A stretch of DNA of 64,000 nt from Pseudomonadota bacterium (GTDB taxonomy: Bacteria; Pseudomonadota; Gammaproteobacteria; Steroidobacterales; Steroidobacteraceae), in the NCBI GenBank assembly GCA_003242685.1, contig QGVD01000008.1:1-64000 (forward strand). The letters run 5' to 3'. The translations under genes were made by a program, and so were the position numbers. A model generated the notes under the pieces. It ran no database searches. It was not told where the DNA came from and saw nothing but the letters and a program-made list of their open reading frames with translations. This document shows, one piece after another, positions 58,481 through 64,000 of this stretch (positions are counted from its first letter, which is position 1; each line of letters opens with the position of its first letter).

Positions 58481-61396
58481 TTACATCCGCGCCTCGAAGC
58501 CGATGAAGTACCGGCGACCGAGCACGTCGTAGGTCGACGGATCGGTGTTCGCCTGCACGTTCGGCGTGTAGAGCCGCGGCCTCTGGTTGCCCAGGTTGTT
58601 GACGCCGAGACGGAACGAGATGTTCTCCGTCAGGTTGTACCGGCTCGTCAGATCGAAGTACCACGTATCTGGCACGCCGGTGTTCTGCAGCGGCGAGCTG
58701 CCGGTGACGACGTTGGCGTGGATCATCGAGTCGATGTACCGCGTCGTCAGCTGCACCATCAGATTCTGGCGCGAGAACGTCGTAATGAGCGTTCCCTTCC
58801 ACTCGGGTGATGCGGAGCCCGTCGTCTGGCCGATCGATCCGGCGAAGTCGTAGACCGGGTCGGCGGACGAGGTCTGCTGCTCGAACTTCTCGAGCCAGGT
58901 CGCGACGAGGCGGAAGTTGAGGTTACCGAGCTCGCGGACCGGGAAGCCCCAGTCGACCGAGAAGTCGATACCGCTCGTCTCGAACACGGCCTGGTTGCGC
59001 GAGAGCTGCTGCAGCTCGATGACGCCGCCGTTGTTCGGGTCGCGCTTGAAGAGCTGGCACCACTCGTTGTTGATGTCGTACGTCGGGTTGGCGTTATCGC
59101 GGTTGTAGCAGCGCTGCACGATCGTCACCGCGCCGACGGCCGCGATCACGTCCTCGACCTCGATCGACCAGTAGTCGATCGAGAAGGTCAGGCGCTCGAG
59201 CATCGGGCTCTCGAACGGCGAGCTCAGGACGAAGCCGAGGGTGAACGAGTCGGCGGTCTCGGGCTTGAGGTTCGGATTGCCGCCCGTGATGCCGTTGAAC
59301 TGACCCGAGGGCTGGACGAACGTCGGGCTGCCGGCAACCGCCGACTGCGCCGCGCAGAGCGCCTGGACCTGCGCACCGTTCGGGCCGTTGCGGTACTGAG
59401 CTGCGATGGCACCCGTGGTGTTGCAGGGATCCGCGTTCGTGGCCGTCGGGAAGTTGTTGAGCTGCGGCGCGAAGAGCTCCTGGATGTTCGGGCTGCGCAC
59501 GGCGTGCTGCAGACCGCCGCGGAAGCGTGCCCAGCTGTTGAACGTCCAGTCGAGCGTCGCCTTCCAGGTCTCGTTGGAGCCGAACAGGTTGTTGTCCGTC
59601 AGACGGATACCGGTCGTGAGCGACAGTCGCTCGACGCCCGGCTTCCCGGCGAGCAGCGGGATGGAGAACTCGGCGAACACGTCCGTGTAGTCGAGTTCAC
59701 CCGAGACGGGAAGCTGCTGATTGAAGCCCGCGACGATACCCGGCTGCAGACCGCTGTCCGGCCGGAAGTCGAAGCTGAGGTCGCGGTAGCCGATACCGAG
59801 AGCGGTCTGAACCGTGCCCGCCGGCAGCTCGAACAGATCGCCGTTGAACACGGCCTCGATGACGTTCTGCTCGACCACCGTGAGGTTCTTGGCCTCGAGG
59901 CTGATGTAGTCCTTGCACGCGTCGCTGATCGGCGCGGAGCCGAAGAGGTTGAGGCCGCCCGCGCAGATCGAGGCGCCACCGTCGGGAGCATCGAGGAGCT
60001 CCTGCACGCGGTCGCGGCGGACGTTGCCGCCCTGGATCTCGTTCAGGACGGAGCGGCCGTAGGACGCGTATACGTCGTAGGTCCAGCTGCCGGCGATGTC
60101 ACCCTTGGCACCCGTCGTCACCTGCCAGACGTCGTGCGTGTTGTATCCCGTGCGGCCGCCGAGGTCGTTGAAACGCTTGGAGAAGGCGAGCGGCGCGTCC
60201 GGGTTGTCTCGAGAGGCTAAGAGGGAGGCGAGACTCGCGGGAATGAACGGGTTCGTCACCGGGATGGTGAAGCCCGTCGTACCGCCGGCGGGTGTCGGTG
60301 CGAGCTCCTGCAGGGCGTTGTAGTTCGTGTACATCGCCTGCACGTACGGCCGGAAGTGGTCCGACATGTCGATGCCGACGCGCGAGTAGAGGCTCCAGCG
60401 CTCCATCGGCAGCACGAGGATGTTGTCGGGCTCGAAGTTGTACGAAAAGATGTCCGGCCAGAACTGCTGCGCGATGTGCGAGTCCGGTCCGGTATAGCCG
60501 ACTGCGTTGCGGGTCGGATCACCTTGCACGCCCGTGCAGAAGATCGAGCCGTCCGGGTTGAACCCGAATCCCGCGAAGCCGCCGTTCGTGTTGCACTGGT
60601 TCGGGCCGAAGAGCGCGTCGACGGCAGCCTGCGACGGAGTGTTCGTGCCCGGCGACCAGGAACCGCCCGGGAAGATCGAGGTCGTGTTGCTCGCCTGCGC
60701 CGAGAAAGCGCGGGCGTCCTTGTACAGATCCTCGCGGTTGAAGTAGCTCACGTTGAAGACGGCGTTGCCGCGATCGTCGGCGAAGTTACCGCCGAAGGTG
60801 AGGTCCGCGCCCCACTCCTGGCCGTCACCTTCCTCGGTGAGGTGATAGCTGCTGTTGATCGCGAATCCGTCGTACCGCTCCTTCAGGATGAAGTTGGTGA
60901 CGCCGGCGACCGCGTCCGGGCCGTAGGTCATGGCCGCGCCGCCGGTGATCACCTCGACGCGCTCGATCAGCGCAGCGGGAATCGTGTTGACGTCGACGAC
61001 GGAGCCGCCGCTCGAACCGCCCATCGGCCGGCGGCCGTCCAGCAGCACGAGGTTACGGGTGGAGCCGAGACCACGAAGATCGATCAGCGCGCGCCCGTTC
61101 AGGCTGGGGTTGTTCGACTGGGAGCTGACGCTGGGGACGACCTGAGGCAGCGTGTTGAGGTAATGATCGACGGTCACGTAGCCGCTGTTGATCATTTCCT
61201 CCTGGCCGACCGTCAGCAGCGGGCTTTCGGCAATGGCGTCTCGCTTGAGAATGCGCGTGCCAGTGACCGTGACGGTCTGGACGTCGGCGTCCTGATCCTG
61301 TGCCGATACCGGCAGGGTGGACAGGCTCGCCGCAGCAACCGCGCTCGTTACGAGCGCACGGTGCACTGCGCGCGCAATTCTGCTGTTGCGGGTCAT
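58481..61396 (-). CDS. large TonB-dependent receptor (copy 2)
   Basis: A 971-residue outer-membrane receptor. Signal peptide to VSAQ (about residue 33), TonB-box-like VQTVTVTGTRI (about 39-49), plug (about 55-170) with LRGLGSTRNLVLLDGRR and GGAAMTYGPDAVAGVTNF, and a barrel ending GFEARM, where the final residue is Met rather than the usual Phe. The N-termini of copies 1 and 2 are clearly related (both MTRN, RAVHRAL/RAVRRAL). Ribosome site AGGAGGAA. The ligand is unknown. The promoter carries the operator shared with copy 1. Confidence 0.94.
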   Translation of the reverse strand: MTRNSRIARAVHRALVTSAVAAASLSTLPVSAQDQDADVQTVTVTGTRILKRDAIAESPLLTVGQEEMINSGYVTVDHYLNTLPQVVPSVSSQSNNPSLNGRALIDLRGLGSTRNLVLLDGRRPMGGSSGGSVVDVNTIPAALIERVEVITGGAAMTYGPDAVAGVTNFILKERYDGFAINSSYHLTEEGDGQEWGADLTFGGNFADDRGNAVFNVSYFNREDLYKDARAFSAQASNTTSIFPGGSWSPGTNTPSQAAVDALFGPNQCNTNGGFAGFGFNPDGSIFCTGVQGDPTRNAVGYTGPDSHIAQQFWPDIFSYNFEPDNILVLPMERWSLYSRVGIDMSDHFRPYVQAMYTNYNALQELAPTPAGGTTGFTIPVTNPFIPASLASLLASRDNPDAPLAFSKRFNDLGGRTGYNTHDVWQVTTGAKGDIAGSWTYDVYASYGRSVLNEIQGGNVRRDRVQELLDAPDGGASICAGGLNLFGSAPISDACKDYISLEAKNLTVVEQNVIEAVFNGDLFELPAGTVQTALGIGYRDLSFDFRPDSGLQPGIVAGFNQQLPVSGELDYTDVFAEFSIPLLAGKPGVERLSLTTGIRLTDNNLFGSNETWKATLDWTFNSWARFRGGLQHAVRSPNIQELFAPQLNNFPTATNADPCNTTGAIAAQYRNGPNGAQVQALCAAQSAVAGSPTFVQPSGQFNGITGGNPNLKPETADSFTLGFVLSSPFESPMLERLTFSIDYWSIEVEDVIAAVGAVTIVQRCYNRDNANPTYDINNEWCQLFKRDPNNGGVIELQQLSRNQAVFETSGIDFSVDWGFPVRELGNLNFRLVATWLEKFEQQTSSADPVYDFAGSIGQTTGSASPEWKGTLITTFSRQNLMVQLTTRYIDSMIHANVVTGSSPLQNTGVPDTWYFDLTSRYNLTENISFRLGVNNLGNQRPRLYTPNVQANTDPSTYDVLGRRYFIGFEARM

Positions 61397-61530
61397 GGGT
61401 TCCTCCTGCAAAAGGGCTGAGATTCTTCTTGGGTGTGGAACCGGCTGTTCGAATTCGATTCGCCGGTCTGCGCTACCCCCTGCCAATCCATGACTTTGCT
61501 GGAGATCAAAGGCTGGCTGGCGTGGCGGCG

Positions 61531-61578
61531 ATACTAACAGCGACGCTTGCTGCGCGGAAGCGATTTGCCGGGATGCAA
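61531..61578 (-). promoter_or_regulatory. receptor 2 promoter with TTGC-N6-GCAA operator
   Basis: Reading towards the receptor: TTGC-N6-GCAA (61578-61565), three bases, GCTTCCGCG (61561-61553), then a -10-like TAGTAT (61536-61531). The distance from -10 to the inverted repeat is 28 bases, against 27 in receptor 1. Confidence 0.7.
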
Positions 61579-61714
61579 CAGCGGTTTTGCAGGGAAGTGG
61601 GACGTCGTCCAGACCGGGGACAAGGAAGCCGTTGCGGACTCGCCACATGCCTGCATGAGGCGCGTGGTGAGCCGGCAACGGAGGGAGCGGGGCGAAGCCC
61701 GGCTGCAGGGACCG

Positions 61715-61737
61715 CGGGCAGGAGCTGCGCCTGCCCG
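61715..61737 (-). terminator. stem-loop after the DUF192 gene
   Basis: CGGGCAGG (61715-61722) and CCTGCCCG (61730-61737) form a perfect 8-bp stem with a 7-base loop, 8 bases after the DUF192 stop. No U-run follows. Confidence 0.4.
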
Positions 61738-61745
61738 ATCGTGAG

Positions 61746-62228
61746 TCATTCGACCCGCCGCCACTCGAGTCGGTCGCCGACGCGGATTCCCCGCCGTTCG
61801 ACCTCACCGCCGCGGATCTCGAGCACTGCCGCTACGGGCACGTCGGTGCCGATCGTGTCGAGCGAGTGCGGACGGGCGCGCTCGGCGATGTGCACGATGC
61901 GTCCGTCCGCGCCCGCGAAGAGCATGTCGAGCTCGATGTAGGTGTTCTTCATCCACATGCTCACGGGGCGCGGCTTCTCGTGCACGAAGAGCATGCCCTC
62001 GTCGGCGGGCAGGTCGCGTACGAACATCAGGCCCTGTGCCTGGCGGGCCGGCGTGTCGGCGATCCTGACGTCGAAGCGATGCACGCGATCGCGGGTTTCG
62101 ATCTCGACCACCGCGCGCGGAAAGCGCGTGAGATCCTCGATCGGCGCGATCTGCGCGCCGGCGACCGCCGCCATCCCGGCGGCCGCGAGCATCAGAAGGT
62201 TGCGGCGGGTCACGCGCTCAGCGCTCAC
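61746..62228 (-). CDS. DUF192 family exported protein
   Basis: A 160-residue protein of the DUF192 family with typical ARQAQGLMFVRDLPADEGMLF, SMWMKNTYIELDMLF and VLEIRGGEVERRGI motifs. The N-terminus VTRRNLLMLAAAG has a twin Arg before a hydrophobic stretch, so Tat or Sec export is possible. Function is not established. Start GTG 62228 with GGAGGAC upstream; it overlaps the end of the previous gene by 11 bases, so the two form an operon. Confidence 0.92.
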   Translation of the reverse strand: MSAERVTRRNLLMLAAAGMAAVAGAQIAPIEDLTRFPRAVVEIETRDRVHRFDVRIADTPARQAQGLMFVRDLPADEGMLFVHEKPRPVSMWMKNTYIELDMLFAGADGRIVHIAERARPHSLDTIGTDVPVAAVLEIRGGEVERRGIRVGDRLEWRRVE

Positions 62229-62823
62229 GGGTGTCCTCCAGCGGGCGCGACGGCGGCTCCTCTTCGAAGGTCGCGCGTCCCGCGAAATCGAAGCTGCTCA
62301 CGAGGATGCGCTCGTCGCGGCTGATGGCGTTCGCGGGGCTCACGCAGAATCCGCGCGCGACGACGCGATAGGTGCGTCGCGGGCCCGCGAGATCGCCGAT
62401 GCGCTCCTGCCGCAGCTCGTCTACCGTGCAGTTGGCATCGCCGCGCGTGGCGAAGAGCCGGTCCTCGCCCTCGAAGATGACGGTGAGGTTGGTCGGAAGC
62501 GCACGGCCGGCAGCGCCCTCACCGATGGAGCCGACGCCGAACACCATGCGTACGCGCCGTCCATCGGCCCGCAGCGGTCCTGCGAAGCTCAACCGTATGC
62601 CGCTTCCATCGGGTCGCGGGCTGCCGTCGCATTCCAGCTCGGAGTTGCGGAAGTCGATGTCGAGATCGAGCGCACCGCGGATGCGTGCGCGCAGAAAACC
62701 GTTTCCCGTCGCGATGCACCCCTGTGGCGCGTGTGTGCTCTGATGCGGAGCGCTCGCAGCGTAGCCTGAACCGGTGAGCACGGCTGCGAGCGCGAGCGCC
62801 GATACGGTACGGTGGACGGGCAT
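62218..62823 (-). CDS. exported protein of unknown function
   Basis: A 201-residue protein with a signal peptide (about 1-25, ALAAVLTGSGYAASA) and a beta-rich mature part with three or more Cys (GCIATGNG, LECDGSP, ANCTVDEL, GFCVSP). I recognise no family; the pattern GFLRARIRGALDLDIDF suggests a lipocalin- or jelly-roll-like fold, but this is speculative. It is followed by the DUF192 gene with an 11-base overlap and is divergent from the glucan phosphorylase gene. Confidence 0.82.
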   Translation of the reverse strand: MPVHRTVSALALAAVLTGSGYAASAPHQSTHAPQGCIATGNGFLRARIRGALDLDIDFRNSELECDGSPRPDGSGIRLSFAGPLRADGRRVRMVFGVGSIGEGAAGRALPTNLTVIFEGEDRLFATRGDANCTVDELRQERIGDLAGPRRTYRVVARGFCVSPANAISRDERILVSSFDFAGRATFEEEPPSRPLEDTRER

Positions 62824-62943
62824 GCGCTCAAGTCTAACCCGCAGCACACGCCGGAGACGTGTCCAAGATCGAGGGGTGCGTCGCGCTGTTGCCCTTCGAT
62901 GACCTGTTAAACTGCCCGCTGCTGCGGAAGGACCCGAATAAGC

Positions 62944-64000
62944 ATGCAAGACCCGTCTCTCGAAGTTACGCCGGTACTGCCGGAGGCACTCTCTCGTCTA
63001 CCGGAGCTGGCGGCGAATCTCTTCTTCGGCTGGCATCGCCCGACCCGGGCGCTCTTCGAAGACCTGGACCCTGAGCTCTGGCATCAGACCGGCGGCAATC
63101 CGCGCGTCCTGCTGCGCTGTCTCAGCCAGGAGGCGCTCGACCGTGCGGCCGCGGACCCCGTTTATCTGGACCGCTACCGGCGCGTGCTCGAGACGTTCGA
63201 CGCCTATCTCTCGGCTCCGTGCAGCGCCGAGTCTCCGCTCGTGGCGTATTTCTGCGCGGAGTACGGCTTCCACGAGAGCTTTCCGATCTACTCCGGCGGT
63301 CTCGGCGTGCTCGCCGGCGACTACTGCAAGGCCGCGAGCGACGAACGGCAGAATTTCGTCGCCGTAGGGCTGCTGTACGGTCAGGGGTACTTCACCCAGA
63401 CCGTCGACAACGACGGAGTGCAGCACGCCGAATATCGCGAGCACGATCCCCGCGACCTGCCGGTCGAGCCGGTGCGGCGCGGGGGCGAGTGGCTCAAGGT
63501 CGGCGTGCGCATCGCCGGTCGCGACGTGGCCGCGCGCCTGTGGGAGGCGAAGGTCGGCCGCGTGTCCGTGTATCTGCTCGATACCAACTGCCCGGAAAAC
63601 GCGCCGTCGGATCGCGACATCACGCATCGCCTCTACGGCGGCGACGAATCGACACGCATCCGCCAGGAGATGATCCTCGGCATCGGCGGCGTGCGGGCGC
63701 TGCGCGCGCTCGGGCTGCAGCCGGCAGTGTGGCATCTCAACGAAGGCCATGCCGCGTTCCTCATCCTCGAGCTGCTGCGCGAGCATCTCGCGCGCGGTCT
63801 CGCTCTCGAGGCCGCGCTCGAAGCCGTCGCCGCGCAGTGCGTGTTCACCACGCACACGCCCGTGGCCGCCGGTCACGACGCGTTCGGCCACGATCTGGTG
63901 CTCACGCATTTCGCCGACTTCGTGCAGGAGCTCGGCATTCCCGTGGAGCGCTTTCTCGAGCTCGGCCGTGCGCCTTCCGCTCCGGGGCTTTTCAACATGA
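62944..64000 (+). CDS. alpha-glucan (glycogen/maltodextrin) phosphorylase, 3' end beyond window
   Basis: The first 352 residues of an alpha-glucan phosphorylase of the GT35/GlgP type with the DUF3417-like N-terminus (PELAANLFFGWHRPTRALF). Visible conserved segments are YFCAEYGFHESFPIYSGGLGVLAGDYCKAASD, RIRQEMILGIGG, VWHLNEGHAAFLILE and FTTHTPVAAGHDAF. It releases glucose-1-phosphate from glycogen. The pyridoxal-phosphate Lys lies beyond the right edge. ATG 62944 opens the gene; divergent from the exported-protein gene with 120 bases between. Confidence 0.94.
   Translation, partial: MQDPSLEVTPVLPEALSRLPELAANLFFGWHRPTRALFEDLDPELWHQTGGNPRVLLRCLSQEALDRAAADPVYLDRYRRVLETFDAYLSAPCSAESPLVAYFCAEYGFHESFPIYSGGLGVLAGDYCKAASDERQNFVAVGLLYGQGYFTQTVDNDGVQHAEYREHDPRDLPVEPVRRGGEWLKVGVRIAGRDVAARLWEAKVGRVSVYLLDTNCPENAPSDRDITHRLYGGDESTRIRQEMILGIGGVRALRALGLQPAVWHLNEGHAAFLILELLREHLARGLALEAALEAVAAQCVFTTHTPVAAGHDAFGHDLVLTHFADFVQELGIPVERFLELGRAPSAPGLFNM

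Larger units (their letters stand above)
61397..61745. other. receptor 2 upstream region
   Basis: These 349 bases contain the receptor 2 promoter elements, a leader of roughly 130 bases, and, at the right end, GC-rich stem-loops after the DUF192 gene. I see no gene. Confidence 0.6.

Noticed and set aside
1..64000. Prophage, genomic island or CRISPR array
   Set aside because: No integrase, transposase, phage structural gene, direct-repeat array or tRNA-adjacent att site was seen, and codon use looks uniform.

Overview
This 64 kb window is GC-rich bacterial chromosome, roughly two thirds G+C by eye, with dense genes, many four-base start/stop overlaps and several GTG or TTG starts. The gene content fits a gammaproteobacterium with an outer membrane rich in TonB-dependent receptors, perhaps the Nevskiales/Steroidobacteraceae or a Xanthomonadales relative. 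That placement is inferred from family composition (cstA-yjiX, prkA-yeaH-spoVR, two UrcA proteins, three large TonB-dependent receptors, the DUF2868/DUF3482 pair) and not from a marker gene. I saw no rRNA, tRNA, CRISPR array, integrase, transposase or insertion sequence.

Layout. 1-6.6 kb: the end-truncated gene of an ABC exporter, an orphan ParB-N protein, a MATE exporter, and the CstA carbon-starvation transporter with its small partner YjiX. 6.6-12 kb: a NarL-type two-component pair divergent from a TonB-dependent receptor, then a beta-propeller lipoprotein. 12-16.3 kb: a DUF2269 membrane protein, a fused SDR-DoxX protein, a small membrane protein, then a TonB-like protein and a PepSY membrane protein that diverge from a Fur-box promoter. 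16.3-23.4 kb: a LytS/LytR-type pair and a MacA-MacB(split)-TolC-like tripartite export operon. 23.7-31.9 kb is a signalling block: a PAS chemoreceptor, a HisKA_2 kinase with an ANTAR response regulator, a PAS-GAF-GGDEF diguanylate cyclase, a decayed EAL-HDOD gene, and two tandem UrcA-family genes.

32-35.7 kb carries the DUF2868/DUF3482 membrane-protein and GTPase pair plus two small, similar one-helix proteins. 35.9-41.1 kb is the most unusual locus: a minus-strand operon encoding a protein with an N-terminal pseudo-receiver domain, one membrane helix, three helical repeats and a C-terminal TonB domain, followed by a membrane-bound CheA-like kinase lacking the CheW-like domain, a CheY and a CheX phosphatase. 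41.4-48.3 kb holds an AsmA protein and the stress operon prkA-yeaH-spoVR.

48.3-54.4 kb: two small disordered proteins, an EF-G-like GTPase with altered motifs, a TPR-aspartyl/asparaginyl hydroxylase preceded by a tandem-repeat leader, a second 2OG-Fe(II) oxygenase family protein, a small secreted protein and a lipoprotein. 54.5-61.4 kb: two very large TonB-dependent receptors whose upstream regions share a TTGC-N6-GCAA inverted repeat, an identical 9-mer and a -10-like hexamer at matching spacing. A small secreted protein, related to the one at 53.3 kb, lies between them. 61.7-64 kb: a DUF192 protein, an exported protein of unknown function, and the start of an alpha-glucan phosphorylase cut by the right edge.

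Functionally the window combines envelope transport (TonB receptors, TonB-like energisers, ABC, MATE and tripartite export) with an unusual density of phosphorelay and c-di-GMP signalling.
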